From assembly GCA_013368445.1 (NCBI GenBank), contig JAACJO010000017.1, positions 558,001 through 622,000 on the forward strand: a stretch of DNA of 64,000 nucleotides. The letters are read 5' to 3'. The position numbers and the translations under genes were made by a program. Under the pieces are notes generated by a model. The model was not told the DNA's origin. It ran no database searches and saw only the letters and a list, made by a program, of their open reading frames with translations. The DNA comes from Leucocoprinus leucothites (taxonomy: Eukaryota > Basidiomycota > Agaricomycetes > Agaricales > Agaricaceae). This document shows, piece by piece, positions 47,035 through 59,836 of the stretch; the first letter of the stretch is position 1; each line of letters starts with the position of its first letter.

Positions 47035-49590
47035 CTATCGTCTGCTACTACTACTAGTGTTGTAGTATGAGCTGCTGCTCGAGTAATAGCTCCCCCGGGA
47101 ATCATTAGCTGGATATGATGCCCTCCCTCCGTAGCCAGAAAACCCCATTGGCCCGGGATAACCCATGCCAATTCCATAAGAGCCCATGCCCATGCCCATT
47201 CCCATTCCCATAGGCCCGCCAAACATCATTGGGTTGAGCATAGGTTCCTCTGCCTCCTGTCTCATCGCTCGACATTCTTCCAGCAATTTGCGTAGTGTTA
47301 CGACTGGATTTTTATCTTCCTCCTCATCGTCCTCTTCATCGTCGTCGTAGTCATCATCATCATCAACGTCGTCATCGTCATCGTCATCATCATCATATTG
47401 ATATCTATAACCGTCGTCACTGTCGTCGTCTGCAACGAGAGTTGCTGTACTAGAAATTGCGGGTGAATCTTCTGGCACTCCTAGGAGGGTACCTAGATCG
47501 GATTCCGAAGGGGCGTAGTCAAATTGGGAAGAGGTTCGTCGCGATTGGGGTATAAATTGCGAAGAGGTTCGTCGTGACTGCGGTCCCCCTCGGCCAGAAG
47601 AACGACGGGAGACGGTTCCAGAGCGAGAGGGAGGTGACATGTCCTCGAGTGATGGAGGTTCGTCGCTGATTCCAAAGCTGACGCGAGGTCGTCTACCATT
47701 ACCTCGAGATCCAAAACCAGAAGATGCTTCTGCGTCTGGGGAACCGCTACTTGTTGCAGTTGGTAAATCAAAAACCGGATTCGTCGCGGGGACCGAGTTA
47801 TTATTCCCAGTCAATTGTTGATATATTACCCCGTAATCCGTCTCGCCAGGATAAGCAGAAGCGCCTGGGGGTCTACTCATCATGGAGGTATATGGAAGCT
47901 CCTCTCGAGTTTGCTCCATGATTCTGCATTCATCAAGCAGACGGCGAAGCTCAGAGACGTGTTTCTTGCCAGGATCGAGTTCGTTCTCAACTTCTTCCGC
48001 GTCCTCGTCGTCATCATCTTCCCTAGTGAACGTCTCCTCTGCGGACTGATAAGCTGCATCATCTGTGTCTGTCTCCGTTTCCGTGTCTGAGACTGATTCA
48101 GAATTTGTGGTCTCTTCTCCTTCCTCGCTTTCCATTTCCGCTGTTCCATCGTCATCGTCATCATCCTGAGGTAAGGTGCCCAGGGGTGCACCAGTACAGT
48201 CTTCGAGGCGAATTCCTGCGCGACTCAGGGTATTCCACCAATTGTCATATCGCTGGATCCCATCTCCTGACGGTCCGTTCTCCCTTTCAAGATCCTTGAG
48301 CACAACCGAGCTCAAGATCCGCACGCATTCCAGTTTAGGAAAGTTGAGTTTATTAAGGGCAGTAACATTCATATCGTTCGACTTTCGAATGATCTGAGCA
48401 GTGATGGGTGCGCCTTGTGCATGTGCTGCACCATGGCCTACACCAAAAGCGTAATAGAGGCCGTGTAGACCGATCGTGCTGATATTAAAATGAGGCACGC
48501 GGACGAGCTCTGAAGATATGCCATCGTTCGGCATGATTCGCCAATCCGGGTTGAACGCGAATGTATGAAGGTTTGGACATGCATCCAGGATTTTGGAAAC
48601 GTCAAGAAGGGGTATACAGTTGATGTCGAGGAATCGGAGGGAAATGCCGTGTTTTTGGAGAAATGTGATCACGTCGGGAAGTTCATCACGCCGGCTACCG
48701 TAGTCAAAGGCTAAACTCTGGAGAGCCTTGAGAGACCAGCCTCTTGCCTGCTCGAGGAACTCTTGGAACTGTCCCTGAAGGGACAATTGTTGAAGGTAGC
48801 GGAGGTTGAGGTGTAGATTTGACGCGGAGCCGAGCCTGACTGAGCCAAAGTCGGATTTGGTATCATCGTCCTCGTCTGAAGCAATGGAAGTGAAATGGAT
48901 GTGGGCAGCGACGAGGTAGGGTAATGAATCAAGAGCCCAGATGACTTTTGCAAGCGCATCCGCATCGGAGGGAACCTGCCAATGAACCGTTCTCAGTGAG
49001 CGAGCTGCATGGTAACCCAGAGCGTCAGCCACTGGTCCAAATGTATTTCCCAGCGGTGAATCGACGACGAAAATTTCCAAGTTTGGGCAGTGCTTCATGA
49101 CAAGTACTAGGGCGTTTTCAAGGTCTGGCATGGTGACACGACCACGATAATCTCGGTTGGCCAAATGGATTCGACGGGTCCACCATCCGAGCGATGAAGA
49201 AATTGTCGTTGAGACAGCGGAGTCCGACTGTAATACGCGACATAGCGCGAGAAGCTTGGATGGATGATCGAAGAAGAGATATCGGAATAAACACTCTCTT
49301 CCTACGCCTCTCCATTTGCGACATGTCGAAATGATAGACTAGTATGAATTATTTCAATCTCGGCATAAGTTATCAGGATCAAGGGAGAGTTAACTGACCT
49401 TTTTGGTGAAATAGCTCCGTTTCTGGATAAAGTTAAGAGCCTCACGAGGTGAGCGGAGTTGCCAGCCGCCATGGATGGCCTTGTACCAAGCATGAACGGA
49501 GAAGGACGTTTGCATTCCATATTGGAAAATGAGATCATCGTCGGCTGCAAGCTTGAATATTTGAACTAATATTTCAGCAGGAAGGTCCAT
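47035..49590 (-). CDS. F-box protein with acidic, low-complexity C-terminal region
   Basis: Two exons (49399-49590 and 47035-49338) are joined in phase 0 across a 60 nt intron, giving about 831 residues. The F-box opens the protein (MDLPAEILVQIFKLAADDD). After the intron come ISTCRKWRGVGRECLFRYLF and a leucine-rich-like middle (LRYLQQLSLQGQFQEFLEQA, GISLRFLDINCIPLLDV). The second half is disordered: acidic runs (QDDDDDDGTAEMESEEGEE; a long Asp tract coded at about 47340-47400), Ser/Arg repeats (SRRTSSQF occurs twice) and a Met-Gly repeat (MGMGMGMGMG) near the end. The F-box half would bind Skp1 in an SCF ligase; the tail's role is unknown. Two DELLDECRIM/LLEECRAM-like helices flank the acidic tracts. 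Confidence 0.85.
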
Positions 49591-52500
49591 AGTATTTCTG
49601 TAAGCACAATCAGTTCACATTTACACAGAATCCTCTTTCTATAACTCACAAGGGGCTAGTGGTTGAAAGTTGAGGTTGCCTCTCAAAATGAAGTTTCCAA
49701 TTAAGGTCAACGGTCTGACCGTGTTCGAGAATCACGTGATGGTGATGACCAGGCTCGTGGTTGCGTACTTCTCACGGCCAATATTGGAATATTGGCCAAT
49801 GGCTCTCTGAGCTCTCTCTGCGAAGCTTCACATATCATTATTATCAGTGTCCACACGCCAGAAGATATCATATGCAGCGGAAAAACTCCTCACTAATAGA
49901 ATGACCCACTTTATGCCCCAGAAAGAGCAACTCCCGCTAGGAAAATTTCCGACTGCCATCCCTCGCCTCAGGCTGCTCGTCGCCTATGATCCATTCAATA
50001 TGAAGATGGTAAATACTTGAATAGCTGCCTATAGCTACCGGTATTTAATGCTGAGTTGACAGGCACCGACATTCTGGAATCTGATGTAAGTGGTCTCCAT
50101 CTCACAAGGGAATGGTGGCGGTGGCATGCTGAAGAGAAAAATGCTATATATTTCCGTGAGTTTTCTTTTCCTTTTAAATGCATTGGAGGCTGGTGCCTCG
50201 AGTGTAGCCATGAGCGACTCGCCACATATCCCTGGGCTCCAGGAACAGACAGAAAATCATTCCGTGAAAGGTGCCTTGATGATCAAGTGATTGAATTGCT
50301 GGACTGTTGCCTCTGGTAAGTTATGTCTCGTTTTACGCTATTTACCGGAAGTCTGACATGGCCTATATAGTCTGAATTCAGGCACTGCCGACAGCACTTC
50401 GTTCACCTGGCTCCTTATTCCGTTGTTATCAGTAACGCTGGGGCCATATATACCAGTAAAGGGCTTGGATGACCTGTTGGGTGTCAGTCTTTACCAGGAA
50501 GTAATTAGTAGTCGGCCAATTTGCAGCTCTCGGATATCTTTGGACTTACCTTCCCAGCATGGTAGCACTCACTACGAGGGATAGATACCATTCTCTCTCA
50601 AAGTTTATCCGAGTTAATGGTAGGAAAACGGGCCTGTAGATATCCGAGGGCGGTTCGATCGAAATGATACCAGTTAATGACAATTTAGGGCAAGCCGTTC
50701 AAAGACAGAACTCCGGTCACCTTCTAGGTCGCCAACTGCTTCCTTCGAATCCCGAAGCTCTTTATGAATGGCTGCGCCGACTCTCTGGAACGACTAGAAA
50801 CATTCAATACCAAGAATACCTTACCATGAGGCTCGTCCGCTTTTGCAGCCAGAAACCCGATTCGGTTTCCACTAGTCCAGTGTTTAGACGCCTCACCAGC
50901 AACAGCAGGTATTTGACGTCAAATGCGAGCGCTGAGTGCCACCACTCATGTCCGAGTCGCCCTGAGCTGATTTCCCCCAGACCCTTCGAAACCATACATA
51001 AGGAGAAAAATAGGTTTCTGCGGAAGGCAGAAAGAACGGCGTTTGTAGTAGTACGCCCGCCATCATGTACGAAGTTGAGAGGGGTGGTCTAACGTTGTTC
51101 ATTTAAGTATTGGAACTCTTGGAAACGATGCTTCGGGAGCAAGCGTTCATCGTCGCCGGCGATACTTGATCAGAGGGCATTATCTCCTCCGAGCTGACCG
51201 AAATGATCAGCAGCTTAGAGTAATCAATAGAATGATAAATGATTTTTAGGGTAAATGTTGAGCGACCGATTACCGCACATTTATTCAAGGAATACCGTCT
51301 AAGGAAGAAGACGAGGAGACGTGACCCGGGAGAGGATAGCATACCTCGTGTCTGGAGAAGCCATCCTCGATGAAAAAGGACCTCGAGCCCGAGATCGAAC
51401 CTGACCCTGCAGTGAATTAGTGCTACTTATCTATATACGGAATAAGCCGAGAACATGACGAATGTCGAGTGGTGGCACGTGTGGTGTCAGGACACCGTGG
51501 GCGTTCTCTTATATAAGAAAAGTTTGCTTGAGCCCGCCTCTCCCAGCAGCCTTATTTCTAACTGGAAGGTCAATGCTTTCGCCACGTTGTATAGCTCCAT
51601 TTTTCCGGCGCATTCATGAGCTCCCAGTAACGAGCCCCCACGATGTCAGATCATAAAGTTGTGGGTTCAGTTGGTGAACCCGATTCACTATCAGGGAAAT
51701 TAAAGACCGACCGAGCGCGGAATAAGGATGAAGCGGGGCCTTTCTGTGTATGGAACGGTTTTTCTACTTACTCACTTCTGAAGGACCTGAACCTGGCATG
51801 TCAGAGCTAGCCACTCTGATCATAGCAATTTCGCAAATGTCAGCTCAGGCATGTTGGCGTCCCTGTCAGTCATATGCTCCCGATAAAATCGCAGAATTCC
51901 CAAGAATTCGCCCACAAGGCGTCAAGCGGGGTTTAACGCCACACTGCTATGCCGATCTATGTGCTTGATATGATAGTGCTAGACGCGATCCCCTTCGGTG
52001 AGGGAATTTCTTCTCCACTCGGTTAACTGACCTGTCTCTGTTCGTGTTCGAACAGTAAAGGTGGTCAGTTGCGAACGAAGCTCGAGCTTTGCAATAGGAT
52101 CGCGCGGCAACCCAACTGATGATAGCTCAAGCAGCATCCTAATCCAATGGCGTCCAAGCCGTCCGGCCCTGTGAGTACACATATCTTGTGGGGCTAAACA
52201 ATTCGGTTTCCGGGTATATGTGGCGTTGGCGAACAGCTCGCATTGGCCCGGATACACATCGACTGCGCAACTAGATCGATTCGAGCTGAGGGCAGCCCAC
52301 GAATGTGTACAAATGCGTACTGAGGCAGTGTGTGTTCGTTGTGTAATGCAGTTAAGCACCGGATAAGTTCCCCAGATATCCAATTCCCTGCATCTACAGG
52401 GGAAAGACAGACTTGAAACTTGAATGCTAAAGTGTTTTGGTTTCGTTGTTCATGCATTCATTGAGGCTTGGTTCTTGATCAAGAGAAAAATGGCTTATCT

Positions 52501-53089
52501 CGGTATCTTGCCTCTTACTACTGGATCCTGATCCTCCAACAAGACTGATAATTTCCCAACGGTGATACGGTAGAAAATGGTCGACGATCTCTGGTAACCT
52601 TACTGTGACTAGTGATCAATATCAGGCCTGGGGGAATCTGGTACCCAAATCGTGGAGTGGTGCCGAAAACAGAAATCATCAGAAATTCGTCATCGTTGAG
52701 ATTAGTTCCCTGTCACACTGCAAAACCGATGGTTCTGAGAACATCGTGGAACACTGGTAAGACTCCCTGATTTTTTGATTTTTGTTACAGCCTGGAGTTC
52801 ATCGCTTCTCTTAGTCCCCACATCGATCTACGTCAACGAGTGCGCCTCGTGGCTTATAGATCTGAGATCATCTTAAGAGATGCAGGGTCCGTTTCAGGGT
52901 CAGCCCAAAAAAAGCTCGGGTTATCCTAGTCCTGTCTCAGACCACAACTTGGCCTGGGGATTTACACCTGACACCACCATGTCGTTCTCTCAACCGGGGC
53001 GCCGGGAACCTCTTGTACTATATAAATGCTTTCCGAGTCAATAGACAGCGATCCTCCTGTACGACTCGCCTCCCACCTGCCGTAGCGCC
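49591..53089. other. Intergenic, about 3.5 kb, no supported gene
   Basis: The longest gene-free stretch besides 32.5-36 kb. Frames of 60-140 codons (for example 50664-51092 plus) lack recognisable motifs, and no exon chain was found. No tRNA or rRNA was identified by eye. Confidence 0.5.
53018..53027 (+). promoter_or_regulatory. TATA box of P450 gene 1
   Basis: CTATATAAAT ends 62 nt upstream of the start codon at 53090. Good sequence and spacing. Confidence 0.6.
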
Positions 53090-55184
53090 ATGGCGATATC
53101 GTTCTTCGGGAACGCCTTAACCCCTTGGTCGGCATTATTCGCATCGGCGCTACTGGCACTGGCCGTCTTGAAGATCAGTCGGAAACGACCCACCTATCCC
53201 CTCCCTCCCGGTCCTCCTAAACGACCTCTCATCGGTAACCTGCTTGACCTACCCACGAACTATGAGTGGCTGACCTATACGAAGTGGGCAAAGCAATATG
53301 GTGAGTGATAATCTTTATTCATACTCTGTATATCATTCGTTGACTGGTGTACCAGACTCCGATATCCTCCACGTGAGCGGTGCTGGAAAGGATATTGTTA
53401 TCCTCAACTCTGTTGAGACCACCAAAGATTTGTTGGAGAAGCGTTCTGCGAACTACTCTGGTCGGTACGTAGATCTTGCGTGCCTGCCCAAAGGCTGACG
53501 CTGAACATGATCAAGGCCGACCTTCCTCATGGGAAAGCTCATGGGCTGGGATTATCTATTCAGTAGTATGCCCTACGGTGACGCATGGCGCGAGCGAAGG
53601 AAGCTCTTCCAGAAACACTTCCACCCAACCAAGCCGGAAACTCATCGACCGATTGAGACTGAATATGTACGGAAGCTTTTACCTGAACTACTGGAGCATC
53701 CACAAGATTTCATGGCACTTTTCAGACAGTAAGCACCTTGTTCCATTGTGTTTTCGCTCAAACCCTTAGTATCATTCATTTACCAGTCTTATTGGCGCAA
53801 CCACTCTTGTTCTGGCTTACGGCCTTGACATCAAGCTAGTCAACGACCCTTATGTTCATCTTGCTGATGATTCGATGAGACCACTTATTGAAGCCATTGT
53901 TCCCGGAGCGTTCCTCGTTGACCTCATTCCGGCTTTGCAATACGTCCCTGAATGGTTCCCGGGCGCAAGCTTCAAACGCAAGGCTAGAGAATGGAAGGCG
54001 ATGACGATGGTGTTCCGAAGCAAACCATACGAGGCCGCGAAAAAGGCAATTGTGAGTTACTCGTCTTTGAACCACTTAGAGTGAAATTACTAACTACTTA
54101 TCGAAGCTCGAAGGGAGAGCTAAACCATCTTTCACCTCAATGTGTCTAGACCGGGACTCGGAAACCAATAAACCTGAGTTCAATGAAGATGTGATCCGAG
54201 ATACTGCTTCTATGTTCTTCGCTGGTACGTCCAAGGAGACAAATGACTGGAGCTACGTAGTTACCCATATTCTAAGGTGGAAGCGACACTGTTCTTGCTG
54301 CACTTTATACGTTCATCCTGTCAATGCTCTGCCATCCCGACAAACAAGCCAAAGTGCAGGAAGAAATCGACCGAGCTATTGGGCACGATCGATTGCCTGA
54401 TTATAGCGACGAACCTAATCTTCCTTACCTCTCTGCCTGCATCAGGGAATCCTTCAGGTAATAATCCGCAGTCCTACCTTTCACAAGTGCCCCGACTGAC
54501 TTATTCGACAAATAGATGGCGACCGACCACCCCAATGAGTAAGAGGCATATACCATGCATAACTTTTAGCTAATCAAAGTTATAGGTGTTCCTCATTGCT
54601 CAGAAGCAGACGATGTATACAATGGGTATTTTATTCCTGCGGGCTCGATTATGATTGCCAACCTTTGGTGAGACTTTACCACCATTGCCCAAATCCAGAG
54701 ACGCTGACAGACACCAACTTAAATAGGAATATGATGCACAACGAAGCGGAATATCCTAACCCTGAAGAATTCCTACCGGAGCGGCACATCGACGAAAACG
54801 GCAAGATTAACAAGAGAATCCGAGATCCTATGTCACTAGCCTTCGGCTTTGGTCGTAGGTGAGCCTAGCTTGATTTCCTGGGAACGTCTACATTGAAACT
54901 GACATTTTTGTCAGGGTTTGTCCTGGAGAACATATGGCTCGATCAACTTTATATCTGACTGCTGCTTCTATCCTTTCTCTCTTCGAGCTCAGGAAGCCGG
55001 TGAGAAATGGAGTAGTTGTTGAGCCTACTAAAGAATATCTATCTGCAATAGTCTGGTGAGTAAACTTCGATCAATGGAGCCGCCCTGTTGTGACACGTCC
55101 ATCAGCCACACTGCTCCGTTTGAATGTGACTTCAAGCCGCGCTCAGAAGCGGCCGTACGTTTGATTCGCTCTATTGCAGAATAA
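53090..55184 (+). CDS. Cytochrome P450, copy 1
   Basis: Eleven or so exons with consistent phases give an intact microsomal P450 of about 510 residues. An N-terminal membrane anchor (LFASALLALAVLKI) is followed by the Pro-rich hinge PLPPGPPKRPLIGNLL. Core marks: KLMGWDYLFSSMPYGDAWRE (helix C region with W/R), FAGGSDT in helix I, ESFR as the ExxR pair, PEEFLPERH as the PERF-like motif, and the heme loop FGFGRRVCPGEH with the Cys ligand. It would be an ER monooxygenase using cytochrome P450 reductase. The sequence resembles large basidiomycete families often annotated O-methylsterigmatocystin-oxidoreductase-like; the subfamily and substrate cannot be named. A strong TATA box precedes it. A paralog lies 4.7 kb downstream. 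Confidence 0.93.
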
Positions 55185-56358
55185 ATTTGTATCGAAGCGA
55201 CTGTGTGAAGCATTCCTCCCTTGGTCCATTCTTGTAATGTGACTTTCACCATCCTTGTTGTAATACTACTATTTTACGAAGTAATGACAAACGTGTAATG
55301 ACTACGACTCTGCATGAATACAGACACGATTTTTTGACAAATATGGCTGACGATTCCCGATCTTCAGAATCAACAAGGGTAACGAAGAAGTCGAGAAGCA
55401 CCAACAAACTCATTCGGCACATCGGTCGTGCTTTTCCTCCGAGACAATAATTCGTCGTAAATTAATTATGTTGAGGTCGCCTCATCAGCATGGATCTCAA
55501 GTTCGCCGTGCAATTTGGAGTAGTCATTTGCGAATACAAGAGTAACAGGCTCGATGTTGGTAACGGACGACTGGTACCGGTGCCGTGGTTATCGTGGTGG
55601 ACGATGGGTAAAAAGTACCCCAGCGGAGATATTGACAAGCCGAACTGATTCCCAGCCCCCGGTTTCAAGCCCCACATACTGGGGACATCGCACATCCAAC
55701 CAAACCTTGCATGCCCGTCCTGTACGAGAATCTGATGTTCTATAGTCCCCATATGAGCCACCCTCTTCTTGGAGCCAGCAACGGTGCGTGATATCGCACC
55801 GCATTCACGAGATTTAAATAGAGCTTCGGATCTAATCAATTATACCGGGATGGGCCCGGATGATAACACGCGCTCGAAGTAAACCTCTGATCTATCTGCC
55901 AGACCTTAAATCTCAAGATAAAGATCAAGTTTGGACTGCTTTTCTCCGTGTACAGTACTTGTAAGGATAGTCTCAGCGCCGAGGTTCTTAATTCGTTGGA
56001 CAACAAGAATTTTGTTCTGTGAAATGGTTGGAGTACTTCTAGCATCGAATGAGACCACTAGAGATCCCCTATTGATTACCCGGCCCTTGCTCGAGAACAT
56101 TAGAGCCTAACTTCAGCCCAATTGAACCTAATGATAGCCTGATAACGGCCAGGCCCGGAGTTCCAAATAGCTTGAAGCATTAGCTTCTGCAAGTGATATA
56201 GCTCGAATATTCCCAAGACATTCCAGGCTACCCCGCCTCTCGCCGTCGCCCCTTGTGTGATGTTTCAGTAGGAATACCTCCTCATAATGCGTATTTAAGC
56301 TCGATTGGAGCAGGAGAATGTGCAACAAACCCAGTTCTTCCTCACCAACTCAGTCAGG
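55185..56358. other. Intergenic between P450 1 and the isochorismatase-like gene
   Basis: About 1.2 kb. No gene is supported. A TATTTAA at 56292-56298, about 61 nt before the next start codon, may be its TATA element. Confidence 0.5.
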
Positions 56359-57188
56359 ATGGCTAACTTAAATTCCAACGCGTTTGAACGACTCGACAAG
56401 AAGAATGCAGTTCTGCTCATCGTCGATCACCAAGTTGGGCTATTCCAGCTTGTTCGTGATCAGAGTCCTGAAGAGTACAGAGCTAACGTCCTTGCCCATG
56501 CTGCGCTTGGCAAAGCTTTCGACCTCCCTACCATCTTGACCTCTAGTGCTGAAAATGGTGAGTGTCGGCATCTCGATACAATCCGGGGGAAGCTGATGTT
56601 GATCATCAGGACCGAATGGCCCCTTACCGAAAGAGATCCTTGAGATGTATCCCGATGCTCCCTTCATCAAGCGCAACGGTGAGGTGAATGCATGGGACAA
56701 CGCCGATTTCCGGAAGGCAGTCGAAGCAACGGGCAAGAAGCAAATCATCATCGCCGGTATTGTCACCGATGTAGGCTTCTTCGTGTTCTCGCTGTATAGA
56801 GATGAGCCTAACCTGGGGATTGTGACTAGGTATGCACGGCGTTCCTGGCCATGTCTTTGCGTCAGGAAGGCTACAGCGTTTTCGCGAATGCGGAGGCTTC
56901 TGGATGTAGCTCGAGGAGAGTTGCAGATGACGCCAATGCTCGCATGAGGTCTGTGGGAGTACATGTCCTTTCAACGTTCGCCGTTGTGTGTGAGTTAATG
57001 CGAGACTGGAGGAATACCCCAGGCTCCCCTCAGTTGATGCCATGGTTTGACAAGTAAGGTTTTCTTCAGTCATACCAGCCAGCTCTGTGTTAATGTCCAG
57101 CAGGCACTATCCAGCTTACGGCTACCTGGCCCGCGGTCATCTCGCGGCTATTAAGTCTGGTGTCGTTCAACCGGGAGAGGACGAGTAG
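56359..57188 (+). CDS. Isochorismatase-family cysteine hydrolase (YcaC-like)
   Basis: Four exons join in phase to about 215 residues starting MANLNSNAFERLDKK. The fold's catalytic elements are visible: Asp in LIVDHQVGLF, and the cis-peptide/cysteine loop IIIAGIVTDVCTAFLAM, coded across an intron that splits T-D from V-C (donor GTAGGC). EGYSVFANAEASG and SVGVHVLSTFAVVCELMRDW follow. YcaC-like members hydrolyse small amides or related bonds; the true substrate is unknown, and no isochorismate pathway gene is nearby. The C-terminal YPAYGYLARGHLAAIKSG is typical of the octameric YcaC branch in fungi. It sits between two related P450 genes on the same strand, which may or may not be meaningful. 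Confidence 0.88.
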
Positions 57189-57489
57189 GTCAGGCTGATA
57201 GGTCTTGTGGGTAAAAACATGCTAGAATGAATTATGTACTATGAGATGTATGAGTCGAGTAGAAGAAAAGATGAACGATTCCTTGAGCATTCCGCAGTGG
57301 GAGCCTGGGCAGTGACGGCTTTGGCGCAATAGAATTCTCGGATGGAGCTTGTGCCTATTTTAAGTTAAAGCAAAGTTTAGCGAGCCACGGTCTTGCTTCG
57401 GGATGGACTTACAGAACAAGAACAAGGCTAGACCTAAGGTGTAATGGGCAGCTTCTGCCTCATGGTTGGCGATCCGAGATACCGTCCTC

Positions 57490-57720
57490 TGATGTCATTC
57501 TGATGTCATATTTGTAAGAATAGTACAATATGTATTCAGCCTCTCGAAGGAGAGCTAAGATGAATACCTGTAAGAACAGTACAATATGTACTAAGTGGAA
57601 TGATTAGTACAGTAGTAAAAAGACGACGAAGTAGATAACTCACTTCAGCCTCTTGAAGGAGAGCTGAAGGACTTGTAGTCTGTGTACATTACTTATATAA
57701 TACTAGACTACACAATAGAG
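57490..57720. repeat. LTR-like repeat fragment with internal duplications
   Basis: The stretch contains tandem TGATGTCAT units (57491 and 57501). It also has two copies of a unit reading TAAGAA(T/C)AGTACAATATGTA (57514 and 57571), and two copies of CAGCCTCT(C/T)GAAGGAGAGCT (about 57538 and 57647). Such units beside a TATATAA (57694) look like the U3 region of a Copia/Gypsy LTR. No internal coding region, matching second LTR or target-site duplication was found, so it may be a solo or truncated LTR. Confidence 0.45.
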
Positions 57721-59836
57721 ACAATAAGTCGAGGATACATTCATGGCACAATAACGGACGGCAGTAGTATACGGCGGTAGCATTATGCGGCAGAAGAAAT
57801 ATAACGAAAACACACAAGGAACGGAGACCGGGACTCGGGCGCGTGTTTGCGATCCCGACAATATTTGTATAGTTAAACTCAGCTGGTTGCCAAATGGACT
57901 GGTAGGTCTTCAATACTTCAAACTTCAATCTGTATCATTTAAAGTTCATCTCTACATCGGTCCAAGGTCGAATAATAAGATTAAGTGAAACAGTTTACTT
58001 CCTCAGTCTGTCCAGTGCATCTTGCTCAGTTACTGTTGAAACCGGAACAATGATCAAAGTAAAACAAATGCTGAACAAGGCAGACGAACTTTTTATGCAA
58101 CCAATATCGACAGAGAGCTTCGCAGCGAAAATACAGTGGTATTTCCTAAAACAACGTCAAGCTCCTATGGTTAGTATGAAGTCATGAAGTCTCTAGGATT
58201 TATACTCCCAAGAAAAATGACCCGGGAAGAAAGAGAATCTAGACTGTATGCTCTGATGGATGTGTAAATAATAAACCTTGGGGCCCACTGACTGAGATAG
58301 ATACCGCAGTCCAGTATAGGGAAGATATGAAGGAAGCCAGAAGACTTTCTCCCGGAAAAAGCACCGGCAAAGCATGAGCTTCCTATGTTCCATTGTTTTT
58401 GTAAAACCAAGGCTAGTTGTGCTTTAAGACAATATCAGTCGCGGAGAAGACTCTCGAAATACTCTTTCGCCTTGGATTGAGTGTGAGTGTCGTTCACCAA
58501 TATGTACCTATTGTCTCATGCCGGCCTATTCGATGCCTACCCTATAGCAAAGTTCATAATGCTGATCACCATCGCTTGCAAATGGTGCAAACTGCTCAAC
58601 ATACATACCCTTCAACCTTACTACAAATGCAAAATCAAGGGACATAGTCTTGTTTTATAGAACTGACTTAGTGCAACGCGAGGCATGAGATGGGTGCACT
58701 TTGAACAGATGGTAGCATGTCACTAAGATGAGTGGCTTGAAGGATTAGGTCGAGTCGTTGACAGAGATTTCTGACCGACGACAACTTGTGTGAACCGGAT
58801 CATCAGCTATACGGAATCACCCCGATAGTGTTACAGAAGACATTAATTATTCCATGTGTTCCATAGTTGTTCACGTGTGCTCCATATTTGGAATTGGCTT
58901 CATGAGAAGCTAAGATCCGACGAACAGTCATTTAGTAGCCTAATGACACCGGCGTCTGCAGTCTTAATGGCGATAAACCCCAGGTCCACCAGAGGCTTCC
59001 CAATGCAAAGATATCTTTGCACAGGCTTGGCGTTTCCACCGTGAAGTCTAGCACCATTCAGTCTGAAAAATTCAAGGCAGAATATGGTGGCCCAGCCGAG
59101 GCCCCGTGTCCGGGGCTGGTTGCGCTGGTGAGCCTTGGTAATCATCATCCGAGTCGGATAGTCAAGGAAAACAAAGTGCCATGAATAAAGGCTAATGTTG
59201 GGTGGTTGAATATGACATGGAAATGCTAGTGTTTCGTGCACGATGATCGCCATTCGCCAAGTGATTTCTGCGGGGTACATATATTAAAAGGACAAAAACA
59301 GAAACAAGAGTATTGAGGTCAGAGGTCCGAAATCTCCATCATGGATAGCGTGAATTCACATCAGAAAGGGTCCTTGGTATCCCACGCACGTCAAAAAGGG
59401 CTATTTCTGTTTTCAGTCAAACCCTCAAGTACCCTACCCTGGCCACCAGCAACAGTGTGAGTGCCTACGCCCCCATCAGCCCTAATTATACACACACGCC
59501 GCATTGGGTGGCGCGTCGTGGATCATCAGGAAGTTCTTCAGTCAAGGCGTCCAATGACTGTCTTCATAGGTCTCTCGTGTTGACTTCGATTTGATTGCAG
59601 GCCAGTACTATTCGGTTAATATCAGGTTTTCTCAGGTCTTGCGCTGGCGCAAGTTAGGAGCTTTTATAAATCCTCATTACCTCCTCAGCACTCCCATTTA
59701 GACGTGGGCTTCCCAGAGAACATCAGCCCCGCATCACCGACTAAAATCCTCAGGGCGCGGAAGAGAGGAGCTCTCATATAACTAAGAACCAATCCTCGGC
59801 AAATCTCGATGCTTTTTCCCTCCTACACTCTTCAAG
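57721..59836. other. Intergenic, about 2.1 kb
   Basis: Possible continuation of the LTR-like repeat at its start. Beyond that no gene is supported. TTTTATAAA at 59662-59670 is about 170 nt before the P450 2 start. Confidence 0.45.

Noticed and set aside
51380..51420. tRNA-like T-arm (GGTTCGATC on the minus strand)
   Set aside because: No acceptor stem, D arm or anticodon arm could be fitted around it.
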